NCBI RefSeq assembly: GCF_000699445.3
Contig: NC_067198.1
Location: forward strand, 37,113,523-37,177,522
Direction of reading: 5' to 3'
Length of the DNA stretch: 64,000 nucleotides
Origin: Schistosoma haematobium
Taxonomy: Eukaryota; Platyhelminthes; Trematoda; Strigeidida; Schistosomatidae
The notes under the pieces were generated by a model. That model was not told the origin of the DNA, did no database searches, and saw only the letters and a program-made list of their open reading frames with translations. This document shows positions 9,600-22,979 of this stretch, piece after piece; position 1 is the stretch's first letter, and every line of letters starts with the position of its first letter. Both the position numbers and the translations under genes were made by a program.

Positions 9600-10936
9600 C
9601 CCGAGAACCAGCTTCAGGATTCTTCTTGGTTGGGTCTCGCCTCCAACCCATTTACCAAGTCGTATTACTTTTGTAATATGTACCCCTGAAACCTCTTCAG
9701 GTAGTACATTCCTTACCACAGACTCCACTAACTGTAGGTCATGTGCGTGTCTTTTAGCAGGGTCGTTGTCTTTCGACTCCTCTAGATTCCAAATAATTAA
9801 ACTAGGGATGGGTTTAGCTTCTTTTGAAACTGTGTTCACAGTTTTCGACCGTGACGTTAGATCCTGTATTTTAACTACTGGTAGCTTACGATTAGTTTTT
9901 ATTTTAACAGAGTCCTGGGAGTCAAGCGAATGACTCACAACAATGTCAGACGAAGCTTTACTATGAGACTTTGGCGGATTGGTCTGAGAGTCCACCAAGG
10001 ACTTACCAAGTAAACAGTCATTAGTTTTAGCTATATTTCCTACTCTTCTGCGTTTTCGCGTCATCCATTTTCCATCAGTCGAAACGTCTACATTAGAACA
10101 ACTCGGGACAGTAATTGTTTTATCTGGGTCACCGGTTGCTGCTGTAGCAATATGGCCACCAACGTCTAATGACGTGTCACTCACTGATCGTTTCGGGGAG
10201 AACGTTTAACTGCGGGTTGCACAGGTAGATGTCTGGCTTGCGCCGTGATAGCACTTACGACACTAACGCAATCTTCGCCATCCGTACCAATGTTATCAGT
10301 ACAGCCCTCATCAACCGTCTTATTAGCCAACACCAGGAGACTAATTGCTTCCTGGATAAGCAATGTTTTGCTCGAGCAACAAAAACTACAAAGCCAATGA
10401 GAGTTGGGCTTTGAACACCTTTATATGCAGTGGGGCTTAATCGGGTGCACATCTTATGGAACCACTTATTACATTCATCACATTGCATCCCTTCATCCAC
10501 GGGAAATAAGCAGTATGGTTGTCCACATTTATGAGTAGACCTAGCCATCTTGAAAATCAACTAGAACGGTGACGAAAACAGGATATGTAGAAGGATTTTC
10601 AAACCTTAACTAAATAAACCAAGTAAAAGTCGACCAAGTATGCTTCGATGCAATAAATACACAGAAGCAAAATCGAAAAACTCAATAAAATATCACTTTA
10701 ACTGGGGTAGATGCAATTAAAGTGTAAACAGTAGTTTTGATGCGTAATTTACGATCAAAACAGTTAATTAACTCAACGAGAAAGAATACCACTGTCCTTT
10801 TAAATAGAGCGCGGTAACGATCAAAAATCATAATCAAACCTAAGTTATGATTATCTGCCATTGAGTATTGATCGAGTGAGGCAAATTTATGCAGGTGCGC
10901 TGCACTTACTTGCGCATCCGCCATAACGTCTTTTCT
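9600..10936 (-). repeat. Array unit 3
   Basis: 1337 bp, G4/T3. Both tract deletions hit the ORF: the PHD frame shifts after residue 47 (frame 10255-10560), and the downstream part resumes at 10181-10363 and 9345-10184. Confidence 0.9.
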
Positions 10937-12274
10937 CCCGAGAACCAGCTTCAGGATTCTTCTTGGTTGGGTCTCGCCTCCAACCCATTTACCAAGTCGT
11001 ATTACTTTTGTAATATGTACCCCTGAAACCTCTTCAGGTAGTACATTCCTTACCACAGACTCCACTAACTGTAGGTCATGTGCGTGTCTTTTAGCAGGGT
11101 CGTTGTCTTTCGACTCCTCTAGATTCCAAATAATTAAACTAGGGATGGGTTTAGCTTCTTTTGAAACTGTGTTCACAGTTTTCGACCGTGACGTTAGATC
11201 CTGTATTTTAACTACTGGTAGCTTACGATTAGTTTTTATTTTAACAGAGTCCTGGGAGTCAAGCGAATGACTCACAACAATGTCAGACGAAGCTTTACTA
11301 TGAGACTTTGGCGGATTGGTCTGAGAGTCCACCAAGGACTTACCAAGTAAACAGTCATTAGTTTTAGCTATATTTCCTACTCTTCTGAGTTTTCGCGTCA
11401 TCCATTTTCCATCAGTCGAAACGTCTACATTAGAACAACTCGGGACAGTAATTGTTTTATCTGGGTCACCGGTTGCTGCTGTAGCAATATGGCCACCAAC
11501 GTCTAATGACGTGTCACTCACTGATCGTTTCGGGGAGAACGTTTAACTGCGGGTTGCACAGGTAGATGTCTGGCTTGCGCCGTGATAGCACTTACGACAC
11601 TAACGCAATCTTCGCCATCCGTACCAATGTTATCAGTACAGCCCTCATCAACCGTCTTATTAGCCAACACCAGGAGACTAATTGCTTCCTGGATAAGCAA
11701 TGTTTTGCTCGAGCAACAAAAACTACAAAGCCAATGAGAGTTGGGCTTTGAACACCTTTTATATGCAGTGGGGCTTAATCGGGTGCACATCTTATGGAAC
11801 CACTTATTACATTCATCACATTGCATCCCTTCATCCACGGGAAATAAGCAGTATGGTTGTCCACATTTATGAGTAGACCTAGCCATCTTGAAAATCAACT
11901 AGAACGGTGACGAAAACAGGATATGTAGAAGGATTTTCAAACCTTAACTAAATAAACCAAGTAAAAGTCGACCAAGTATGCTTCGATGCAATAAATACAC
12001 AGAAGCAAAATCGAAAAACTCAATAAAATATCACTTTAACTGGGGTAGATGCAATTAAAGTGTAAACAGTAGTTTTGATGCGTAATTTACGATCAAAACA
12101 GTTAATTAACTCAACGAGAAAGAATACCACTGTCCTTTTAAATAGAGCGCGGTAACGATCAAAAATCATAATCAAACCTAAGTTATGATTATCTGCCATT
12201 GAGTATTGATCGAGTGAGGCAAATTTATGCAGGTGCGCTGCACTTACTTGCGCATCCGCCATAACGTCTTTTCT
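10937..12274 (-). repeat. Array unit 4
   Basis: 1338 bp, G4/T4. Shares the rare A (11388) with unit 2, which implies descent or gene conversion between them. Frames 11518-11898 (PHD part) and 10682-11521. Confidence 0.9.
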
Positions 12275-13237
12275 CCCGAGAACCAGCTTCAGGATTCTTC
12301 TTGGTTGGGTCTCGCCTCCAACCCATTTACCAAGTCGTATTACTTTTGTAATATGTACCCCTGAAACCTCTTCAGGTAGTACATTCCTTACCACAGACTC
12401 CACTAACTGTAGGTCATGTGCGTGTCTTTTAGCAGGGTCGTTGTCTTTCGACTCCTCTAGATTCCAAATAATTAAACTAGGGATGGGTTTAGCTTCTTTT
12501 GAAACTGTGTTCACAGTTTTCGACCGTGACGTTAGATCCTGTATTTTAACTACTGGTAGCTTACGATTAGTTTTTATTTTAACAGAGTCCTGGGAGTCAA
12601 GCGAATGACTCACAACAATGTCAGACGAAGCTTTACTATGAGACTTTGGCGGATTGGTCTGAGAGTCCACCAAGGACTTACCAAGTAAACAGTCATTAGT
12701 TTTAGCTATATTTCCTACTCTTCTGCGTTTTCGCGTCATCCATTTTCCATCAGTCGAAACGTCTACATTAGAACAACTCGGGACAGTAATTGTTTTATCT
12801 GGGTCACCGGTTGCTGCTGTAGCAATATGGCCACCAACGTCTAATGACGTGTCACTCACTGATCGTTTCGGGGGAGAACGTTTAACTGCGGGTTGCACAG
12901 GTAGATGTCTGGCTTGCGCCGTGATAGCACTTACGACACTAACGCAATCTTCGCCATCCGTACCAATGTTATCAGTACAGCCCTCATCAACCGTCTTATT
13001 AGCCAACACCAGGAGACTAATTGCTTCCTGGATAAGCAATGTTTTGCTCGAGCAACAAAAACTACAAAGCCAATGAGAGTTGGGCTTTGAACACCTTTTA
13101 TATGCAGTGGGGCTTAATCGGGTGCACATCTTATGGAACCACTTATTACATTCATCACATTGCATCCCTTCATCCACGGGAAATAAGCAGTATGGTTGTC
13201 CACATTTATGAGTAGACCTAGCCATCTTGAAAATCAA
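12020..13237 (-). CDS. Uninterrupted ORF1-host exon fusion frame, units 5 to 4
   Basis: Same 405-codon architecture as 8006-9223 but with Arg in the basic run (TRKRRR). It starts in unit 5 and ends in the 5' UTR copy of unit 4. Confidence 0.55.
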   Translation of the reverse strand: MIFKMARSTHKCGQPYCLFPVDEGMQCDECNKWFHKMCTRLSPTAYKRCSKPNSHWLCSFCCSSKTLLIQEAISLLVLANKTVDEGCTDNIGTDGEDCVSVVSAITAQARHLPVQPAVKRSPPKRSVSDTSLDVGGHIATAATGDPDKTITVPSCSNVDVSTDGKWMTRKRRRVGNIAKTNDCLLGKSLVDSQTNPPKSHSKASSDIVVSHSLDSQDSVKIKTNRKLPVVKIQDLTSRSKTVNTVSKEAKPIPSLIIWNLEESKDNDPAKRHAHDLQLVESVVRNVLPEEVSGVHITKVIRLGKWVGGETQPRRILKLVLGRKDVMADAQVSAAHLHKFASLDQYSMADNHNLGLIMIFDRYRALFKRTVVFFLVELINCFDRKLRIKTTVYTLIASTPVKVIFY

Positions 13238-13613
13238 CTAGAACGGTGACGAAAACAGGATATGTAGAAGGATTTTCAAACCTTAACTAAATAAACCAAG
13301 TAAAAGTCGACCAAGTATGCTTCGATGCAATAAATACACAGAAGCAAAATCGAAAAACTCAATAAAATATCACTTTAACTGGGGTAGATGCAATTAAAGT
13401 GTAAACAGTAGTTTTGATGCGTAATTTACGATCAAAACAGTTAATTAACTCAACGAGAAAGAATACCACTGTCCTTTTAAATAGAGCGCGGTAACGATCA
13501 AAAATCATAATCAAACCTAAGTTATGATTATCTGCCATTGAGTATTGATCGAGTGAGGCAAATTTATGCAGGTGCGCTGCACTTACTTGCGCATCCGCCA
13601 TAACGTCTTTTCT
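12275..13613 (-). repeat. Array unit 5
   Basis: 1339 bp, G5/T4. Source of the uninterrupted fusion frame 12020-13237. Confidence 0.9.
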
Positions 13614-14951
13614 CCCGAGAACCAGCTTCAGGATTCTTCTTGGTTGGGTCTCGCCTCCAACCCATTTACCAAGTCGTATTACTTTTGTAATATGTACCCC
13701 TGAAACCTCTTCAGGTAGTACATTCCTTACCACAGACTCCACTAACTGTAGGTCATGTGCGTGTCTTTTAGCAGGGTCGTTGTCTTTCGACTCCTCTAGA
13801 TTCCAAATAATTAAACTAGGGATGGGTTTAGCTTCTTTTGAAACTGTGTTCACAGTTTTCGACCGTGACGTTAGATCCTGTATTTTAACTACTGGTAGCT
13901 TACGATTAGTTTTTATTTTAACAGAGTCCTGGGAGTCAAGCGAATGACTCACAACAATGTCAGACGAAGCTTTACTATGAGACTTTGGCGGATTGGTCTG
14001 AGAGTCCACCAAGGACTTACCAAGTAAACAGTCATTAGTTTTAGCTATATTTCCTACTCTTCTGCGTTTTCGCGTCATCCATTTTCCATCAGTCGAAACG
14101 TCTACATTAGAACAACTCGGGACAGTAATTGTTTTATCTGGGTCACCGGTTGCTGCTGTAGCAATATGGCCACCAACGTCTAATGACGTGTCACTCACTG
14201 ATCGTTTCGGGGAGAACGTTTAACTGCGGGTTGCACAGGTAGATGTCTGGCTTGCGCCGTGATAGCACTTACGACACTAACGCAATCTTCGCCATCCGTA
14301 CCAATGTTATCAGTACAGCCCTCATCAACCGTCTTATTAGCCAACACCAGGAGACTAATTGCTTCCTGGATAAGCAATGTTTTGCTCGAGCAACAAAAAC
14401 TACAAAGCCAATGAGAGTTGGGCTTTGAACACCTTTTATATGCAGTGGGGCTTAATCGGGTGCACATCTTATGGAACCACTTATTACATTCATCACATTG
14501 CATCCCTTCATCCACGGGAAATAAGCAGTATGGTTGTCCACATTTATGAGTAGACCTAGCCATCTTGAAAATCAACTAGAACGGTGACGAAAACAGGATA
14601 TGTAGAAGGATTTTCAAACCTTAACTAAATAAACCAAGTAAAAGTCGACCAAGTATGCTTCGATGCAATAAATACACAGAAGCAAAATCGAAAAACTCAA
14701 TAAAATATCACTTTAACTGGGGTAGATGCAATTAAAGTGTAAACAGTAGTTTTGATGCGTAATTTACGATCAAAACAGTTAATTAACTCAACGAGAAAGA
14801 ATACCACTGTCCTTTTAAATAGAGCGCGGTAACGATCAAAAATCATAATCAAACCTAAGTTATGATTATCTGCCATTGAGTATTGATCGAGTGAGGCAAA
14901 TTTATGCAGGTGCGCTGCACTTACTTGCGCATCCGCCATAACGTCTTTTCT
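13614..14951 (-). repeat. Array unit 6
   Basis: 1338 bp, G4/T4. ORF split into 14195-14575 (complete PHD finger, 126 codons) and 13359-14198. Confidence 0.9.
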
Positions 14952-16289
14952 CCCGAGAACCAGCTTCAGGATTCTTCTTGGTTGGGTCTCGCCTCCAACC
15001 CATTTACCAAGTCGTATTACTTTTGTAATATGTACCCCTGAAACCTCTTCAGGTAGTACATTCCTTACCACAGACTCCACTAACTGTAGGTCATGTGCGT
15101 GTCTTTTAGCAGGGTCGTTGTCTTTCGACTCCTCTAGATTCCAAATAATTAAACTAGGGATGGGTTTAGCTTCTTTTGAAACTGTGTTCACAGTTTTCGA
15201 CCGTGACGTTAGATCCTGTATTTTAACTACTGGTAGCTTACGATTAGTTTTTATTTTAACAGAGTCCTGGGAGTCAAGCGAATGACTCACAACAATGTCA
15301 GACGAAGCTTTACTATGAGACTTTGGCGGATTGGTCTGAGAGTCCACCAAGGACTTACCAAGTAAACAGTCATTAGTTTTAGCTATATTTCCTACTCTTC
15401 TGCGTTTTCGCGTCATCCATTTTCCATCAGTCGAAACGTCTACATTAGAACAACTCGGGACAGTAATTGTTTTATCTGGGTCACCGGTTGCTGCTGTAGC
15501 AATATGGCCACCAACGTCTAATGACGTGTCACTCACTGATCGTTTCGGGGAGAACGTTTAACTGCGGGTTGCACAGGTAGATGTCTGGCTTGCGCCGTGA
15601 TAGCACTTACGACACTAACGCAATCTTCGCCATCCGTACCAATGTTATCAGTACAGCCCTCATCAACCGTCTTATTAGCCAACACCAGGAGACTAATTGC
15701 TTCCTGGATAAGCAATGTTTTGCTCGAGCAACAAAAACTACAAAGCCAATGAGAGTTGGGCTTTGAACACCTTTTATATGCAGTGGGGCTTAATCGGGTG
15801 CACATCTTATGGAACCACTTATTACATTCATCACATTGCATCCCTTCATCCACGGGAAATAAGCAGTATGGTTGTCCACATTTATGAGTAGACCTAGCCA
15901 TCTTGAAAATCAACTAGAACGGTGACGAAAACAGGATATGTAGAAGGATTTTCAAACCTTAACTAAATAAACCAAGTAAAAGTCGACCAAGTATGCTTCG
16001 ATGCAATAAATACACAGAAGCAAAATCGAAAAACTCAATAAAATATCACTTTAACTGGGGTAGATGCAATTAAAGTGTAAACAGTAGTTTTGATGCGTAA
16101 TTTACGATCAAAACAGTTAATTAACTCAACGAGAAAGAATACCACTGTCCTTTTAAATAGAGCGCGGTAACGATCAAAAATCATAATCAAACCTAAGTTA
16201 TGATTATCTGCCATTGAGTATTGATCGAGTGAGGCAAATTTATGCAGGTGCGCTGCACTTACTTGCGCATCCGCCATAACGTCTTTTCT
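14952..16289 (-). repeat. Array unit 7
   Basis: 1338 bp, G4/T4. ORF split into 15533-15913 and 14697-15536. I see no base difference from unit 6. Confidence 0.9.
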
Positions 16290-17626
16290 CCCGAGAACCA
16301 GCTTCAGGATTCTTCTTGGTTGGGTCTCGCCTCCAACCCATTTACCAAGTCGTATTACTTTTGTAATATGTACCCCTGAAACCTCTTCAGGTAGTACATT
16401 CCTTACCACAGACTCCACTAACTGTAGGTCATGTGCGTGTCTTTTAGCAGGGTCGTTGTCTTTCGACTCCTCTAGATTCCAAATAATTAAACTAGGGATG
16501 GGTTTAGCTTCTTTTGAAACTGTGTTCACAGTTTTCGACCGTGACGTTAGATCCTGTATTTTAACTACTGGTAGCTTACGATTAGTTTTTATTTTAACAG
16601 AGTCCTGGGAGTCAAGCGAATGACTCACAACAATGTCAGACGAAGCTTTACTATGAGACTTTGGCGGATTGGTCTGAGAGTCCACCAAGGACTTACCAAG
16701 TAAACAGTCATTAGTTTTAGCTATATTTCCTACTCTTCTGCGTTTTCGCGTCATCCATTTTCCATCAGTCGAAACGTCTACATTAGAACAACTCGGGACA
16801 GTAATTGTTTTATCTGGGTCACCGGTTGCTGCTGTAGCAATATGGCCACCAACGTCTAATGACGTGTCACTCACTGATCGTTTCGGGGAGAACGTTTAAC
16901 TGCGGGTTGCACAGGTAGATGTCTGGCTTGCGCCGTGATAGCACTTACGACACTAACGCAATCTTCGCCATCCGTACCAATGTTATCAGTACAGCCCTCA
17001 TCAACCGTCTTATTAGCCAACACCAGGAGACTAATTGCTTCCTGGATAAGCAATGTTTTGCTCGAGCAACAAAAACTACAAAGCCAATGAGAGTTGGGCT
17101 TTGAACACCTTTATATGCAGTGGGGCTTAATCGGGTGCACATCTTATGGAACCACTTATTACATTCATCACATTGCATCCCTTCATCCACGGGAAATAAG
17201 CAGTATGGTTGTCCACATTTATGAGTAGACCTAGCCATCTTGAAAATCAACTAGAACGGTGACGAAAACAGGATATGTAGAAGGATTTTCAAACCTTAAC
17301 TAAATAAACCAAGTAAAAGTCGACCAAGTATGCTTCGATGCAATAAATACACAGAAGCAAAATCGAAAAACTCAATAAAATATCACTTTAACTGGGGTAG
17401 ATGCAATTAAAGTGTAAACAGTAGTTTTGATGCGTAATTTACGATCAAAACAGTTAATTAACTCAACGAGAAAGAATACCACTGTCCTTTTAAATAGAGC
17501 GCGGTAACGATCAAAAATCATAATCAAACCTAAGTTATGATTATCTGCCATTGAGTATTGATCGAGTGAGGCAAATTTATGCAGGTGCGCTGCACTTACT
17601 TGCGCATCCGCCATAACGTCTTTTCT
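16290..17626 (-). repeat. Array unit 8
   Basis: 1337 bp, G4/T3. Frames 16945-17250, 16871-17053 and 16035-16874; PHD finger broken. Confidence 0.9.
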
Positions 17627-18964
17627 CCCGAGAACCAGCTTCAGGATTCTTCTTGGTTGGGTCTCGCCTCCAACCCATTTACCAAGTCGTATTACTTTTG
17701 TAATATGTACCCCTGAAACCTCTTCAGGTAGTACATTCCTTACCACAGACTCCACTAACTGTAGGTCATGTGCGTGTCTTTTAGCAGGGTCGTTGTCTTT
17801 CGACTCCTCTAGATTCCAAATAATTAAACTAGGGATGGGTTTAGCTTCTTTTGAAACTGTGTTCACAGTTTTCGACCGTGACGTTAGATCCTGTATTTTA
17901 ACTACTGGTAGCTTACGATTAGTTTTTATTTTAACAGAGTCCTGGGAGTCAAGCGAATGACTCACAACAATGTCAGACGAAGCTTTACTATGAGACTTTG
18001 GCGGATTGGTCTGAGAGTCCACCAAGGACTTACCAAGTAAACAGTCATTAGTTTTAGCTATATTTCCTACTCTTCTGCGTTTTCGCGTCATCCATTTTCC
18101 ATCAGTCGAAACGTCTACATTAGAACAACTCGGGACAGTAATTGTTTTATCTGGGTCACCGGTTGCTGCTGTAGCAATATGGCCACCAACGTCTAATGAC
18201 GTGTCACTCACTGATCGTTTCGGGGGAGAACGTTTAACTGCGGGTTGCACAGGTAGATGTCTGGCTTGCGCCGTGATAGCACTTACGACACTAACGCAAT
18301 CTTCGCCATCCGTACCAATGTTATCAGTACAGCCCTCATCAACCGTCTTATTAGCCAACACCAGGAGACTAATTGCTTCCTGGATAAGCAATGTTTTGCT
18401 CGAGCAACAAAAACTACAAAGCCAATGAGAGTTGGGCTTTGAACACCTTTATATGCAGTGGGGCTTAATCGGGTGCACATCTTATGGAACCACTTATTAC
18501 ATTCATCACATTGCATCCCTTCATCCACGGGAAATAAGCAGTATGGTTGTCCACATTTATGAGTAGACCTAGCCATCTTGAAAATCAACTAGAACGGTGA
18601 CGAAAACAGGATATGTAGAAGGATTTTCAAACCTTAACTAAATAAACCAAGTAAAAGTCGACCAAGTATGCTTCGATGCAATAAATACACAGAAGCAAAA
18701 TCGAAAAACTCAATAAAATATCACTTTAACTGGGGTAGATGCAATTAAAGTGTAAACAGTAGTTTTGATGCGTAATTTACGATCAAAACAGTTAATTAAC
18801 TCAACGAGAAAGAATACCACTGTCCTTTTAAATAGAGCGCGGTAACGATCAAAAATCATAATCAAACCTAAGTTATGATTATCTGCCATTGAGTATTGAT
18901 CGAGTGAGGCAAATTTATGCAGGTGCGCTGCACTTACTTGCGCATCCGCCATAACGTCTTTTCT
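17627..18964 (-). repeat. Array unit 9
   Basis: 1338 bp, G5/T3. PHD finger broken (18283-18588), but G5 keeps the rest open as a 339-codon frame, 17372-18391. Confidence 0.9.
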
Positions 18965-19927
18965 CCCGAGAACCAGCTTCAGGATTCTTCTTGGTTGGGT
19001 CTCGCCTCCAACCCATTTACCAAGTCGTATTACTTTTGTAATATGTACCCCTGAAACCTCTTCAGGTAGTACATTCCTTACCACAGACTCCACTAACTGT
19101 AGGTCATGTGCGTGTCTTTTAGCAGGGTCGTTGTCTTTCGACTCCTCTAGATTCCAAATAATTAAACTAGGGATGGGTTTAGCTTCTTTTGAAACTGTGT
19201 TCACAGTTTTCGACCGTGACGTTAGATCCTGTATTTTAACTACTGGTAGCTTACGATTAGTTTTTATTTTAACAGAGTCCTGGGAGTCAAGCGAATGACT
19301 CACAACAATGTCAGACGAAGCTTTACTATGAGACTTTGGCGGATTGGTCTGAGAGTCCACCAAGGACTTACCAAGTAAACAGTCATTAGTTTTAGCTATA
19401 TTTCCTACTCTTCTGCGTTTTCGCGTCATCCATTTTCCATCAGTCGAAACGTCTACATTAGAACAACTCGGGACAGTAATTGTTTTATCTGGGTCACCGG
19501 TTGCTGCTGTAGCAATATGGCCACCAACGTCTAATGACGTGTCACTCACTGATCGTTTCGGGGGAGAACGTTTAACTGCGGGTTGCACAGGTAGATGTCT
19601 GGCTTGCGCCGTGATAGCACTTACGACACTAACGCAATCTTCGCCATCCGTACCAATGTTATCAGTACAGCCCTCATCAACCGTCTTATTAGCCAACACC
19701 AGGAGACTAATTGCTTCCTGGATAAGCAATGTTTTGCTCGAGCAACAAAAACTACAAAGCCAATGAGAGTTGGGCTTTGAACACCTTTTATATGCAGTGG
19801 GGCTTAATCGGGTGCACATCTTATGGAACCACTTATTACATTCATCACATTGCATCCCTTCATCCACGGGAAATAAGCAGTATGGTTGTCCACATTTATG
19901 AGTAGACCTAGCCATCTTGAAAATCAA
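18710..19927 (-). CDS. Uninterrupted ORF1-host exon fusion frame, units 10 to 9
   Basis: Third of only three units with both tracts in frame; same 405-codon product as 12020-13237. It starts in unit 10 and stops in the 5' UTR copy of unit 9. Confidence 0.55.
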   Translation of the reverse strand: MIFKMARSTHKCGQPYCLFPVDEGMQCDECNKWFHKMCTRLSPTAYKRCSKPNSHWLCSFCCSSKTLLIQEAISLLVLANKTVDEGCTDNIGTDGEDCVSVVSAITAQARHLPVQPAVKRSPPKRSVSDTSLDVGGHIATAATGDPDKTITVPSCSNVDVSTDGKWMTRKRRRVGNIAKTNDCLLGKSLVDSQTNPPKSHSKASSDIVVSHSLDSQDSVKIKTNRKLPVVKIQDLTSRSKTVNTVSKEAKPIPSLIIWNLEESKDNDPAKRHAHDLQLVESVVRNVLPEEVSGVHITKVIRLGKWVGGETQPRRILKLVLGRKDVMADAQVSAAHLHKFASLDQYSMADNHNLGLIMIFDRYRALFKRTVVFFLVELINCFDRKLRIKTTVYTLIASTPVKVIFY

Positions 19928-20303
19928 CTAGAACGGTGACGAAAACAGGATATGTAGAAGGATTTTCAAACCTTAACTAAATAAACCAAGTAAAAGTCGA
20001 CCAAGTATGCTTCGATGCAATAAATACACAGAAGCAAAATCGAAAAACTCAATAAAATATCACTTTAACTGGGGTAGATGCAATTAAAGTGTAAACAGTA
20101 GTTTTGATGCGTAATTTACGATCAAAACAGTTAATTAACTCAACGAGAAAGAATACCACTGTCCTTTTAAATAGAGCGCGGTAACGATCAAAAATCATAA
20201 TCAAACCTAAGTTATGATTATCTGCCATTGAGTATTGATCGAGTGAGGCAAATTTATGCAGGTGCGCTGCACTTACTTGCGCATCCGCCATAACGTCTTT
20301 TCT
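18965..20303 (-). repeat. Array unit 10
   Basis: 1339 bp, G5/T4. Source of the uninterrupted fusion frame 18710-19927. Confidence 0.9.
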
Positions 20304-21641
20304 CCCGAGAACCAGCTTCAGGATTCTTCTTGGTTGGGTCTCGCCTCCAACCCATTTACCAAGTCGTATTACTTTTGTAATATGTACCCCTGAAACCTCT
20401 TCAGGTAGTACATTCCTTACCACAGACTCCACTAACTGTAGGTCATGTGCGTGTCTTTTAGCAGGGTCGTTGTCTTTCGACTCCTCTAGATTCCAAATAA
20501 TTAAACTAGGGATGGGTTTAGCTTCTTTTGAAACTGTGTTCACAGTTTTCGACCGTGACGTTAGATCCTGTATTTTAACTACTGGTAGCTTACGATTAGT
20601 TTTTATTTTAACAGAGTCCTGGGAGTCAAGCGAATGACTCACAACAATGTCAGACGAAGCTTTACTATGAGACTTTGGCGGATTGGTCTGAGAGTCCACC
20701 AAGGACTTACCAAGTAAACAGTCATTAGTTTTAGCTATATTTCCTACTCTTCTGCGTTTTCGCGTCATCCATTTTCCATCAGTCGAAACGTCTACATTAG
20801 AACAACTCGGGACAGTAATTGTTTTATCTGGGTCACCGGTTGCTGCTGTAGCAATATGGCCACCAACGTCTAATGACGTGTCACTCACTGATCGTTTCGG
20901 GGAGAACGTTTAACTGCGGGTTGCACAGGTAGATGTCTGGCTTGCGCCGTGATAGCACTTACGACACTAACGCAATCTTCGCCATCCGTACCAATGTTAT
21001 CAGTACAGCCCTCATCAACCGTCTTATTAGCCAACACCAGGAGACTAATTGCTTCCTGGATAAGCAATGTTTTGCTCGAGCAACAAAAACTACAAAGCCA
21101 ATGAGAGTTGGGCTTTGAACACCTTTTATATGCAGTGGGGCTTAATCGGGTGCACATCTTATGGAACCACTTATTACATTCATCACATTGCATCCCTTCA
21201 TCCACGGGAAATAAGCAGTATGGTTGTCCACATTTATGAGTAGACCTAGCCATCTTGAAAATCAACTAGAACGGTGACGAAAACAGGATATGTAGAAGGA
21301 TTTTCAAACCTTAACTAAATAAACCAAGTAAAAGTCGACCAAGTATGCTTCGATGCAATAAATACACAGAAGCAAAATCGAAAAACTCAATAAAATATCA
21401 CTTTAACTGGGGTAGATGCAATTAAAGTGTAAACAGTAGTTTTGATGCGTAATTTACGATCAAAACAGTTAATTAACTCAACGAGAAAGAATACCACTGT
21501 CCTTTTAAATAGAGCGCGGTAACGATCAAAAATCATAATCAAACCTAAGTTATGATTATCTGCCATTGAGTATTGATCGAGTGAGGCAAATTTATGCAGG
21601 TGCGCTGCACTTACTTGCGCATCCGCCATAACGTCTTTTCT
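20304..21641 (-). repeat. Array unit 11
   Basis: 1338 bp, G4/T4. Frames 20885-21265 and 20049-20888. Confidence 0.9.
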
Positions 21642-22979
21642 CCCGAGAACCAGCTTCAGGATTCTTCTTGGTTGGGTCTCGCCTCCAACCCATTTACCAA
21701 GTCGTATTACTTTTGTAATATGTACCCCTGAAACCTCTTCAGGTAGTACATTCCTTACCACAGACTCCACTAACTGTAGGTCATGTGCGTGTCTTTTAGC
21801 AGGGTCGTTGTCTTTCGACTCCTCTAGATTCCAAATAATTAAACTAGGGATGGGTTTAGCTTCTTTTGAAACTGTGTTCACAGTTTTCGACCGTGACGTT
21901 AGATCCTGTATTTTAACTACTGGTAGCTTACGATTAGTTTTTATTTTAACAGAGTCCTGGGAGTCAAGCGAATGACTCACAACAATGTCAGACGAAGCTT
22001 TACTATGAGACTTTGGCGGATTGGTCTGAGAGTCCACCAAGGACTTACCAAGTAAACAGTCATTAGTTTTAGCTATATTTCCTACTCTTCTGCGTTTTCG
22101 CGTCATCCATTTTCCATCAGTCGAAACGTCTACATTAGAACAACTCGGGACAGTAATTGTTTTATCTGGGTCACCGGTTGCTGCTGTAGCAATATGGCCA
22201 CCAACGTCTAATGACGTGTCACTCACTGATCGTTTCGGGGGAGAACGTTTAACTGCGGGTTGCACAGGTAGATGTCTGGCTTGCGCCGTGATAGCACTTA
22301 CGACACTAACGCAATCTTCGCCATCCGTACCAATGTTATCAGTACAGCCCTCATCAACCGTCTTATTAGCCAACACCAGGAGACTAATTGCTTCCTGGAT
22401 AAGCAATGTTTTGCTCGAGCAACAAAAACTACAAAGCCAATGAGAGTTGGGCTTTGAACACCTTTATATGCAGTGGGGCTTAATCGGGTGCACATCTTAT
22501 GGAACCACTTATTACATTCATCACATTGCATCCCTTCATCCACGGGAAATAAGCAGTATGGTTGTCCACATTTATGAGTAGACCTAGCCATCTTGAAAAT
22601 CAACTAGAACGGTGACGAAAACAGGATATGTAGAAGGATTTTCAAACCTTAACTAAATAAACCAAGTAAAAGTCGACCAAGTATGCTTCGATGCAATAAA
22701 TACACAGAAGCAAAATCGAAAAACTCAATAAAATATCACTTTAACTGGGGTAGATGCAATTAAAGTGTAAACAGTAGTTTTGATGCGTAATTTACGATCA
22801 AAACAGTTAATTAACTCAACGAGAAAGAATACCACTGTCCTTTTAAATAGAGCGCGGTAACGATCAAAAATCATAATCAAACCTAAGTTATGATTATCTG
22901 CCATTGAGTATTGATCGAGTGAGGCAAATTTATGCAGGTGCGCTGCACTTACTTGCGCATCCGCCATAACGTCTTTTCT
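21642..22979 (-). repeat. Array unit 12
   Basis: 1338 bp, G5/T3. Frames 22298-22603 (broken PHD) and 21387-22406 (339 codons). Confidence 0.9.
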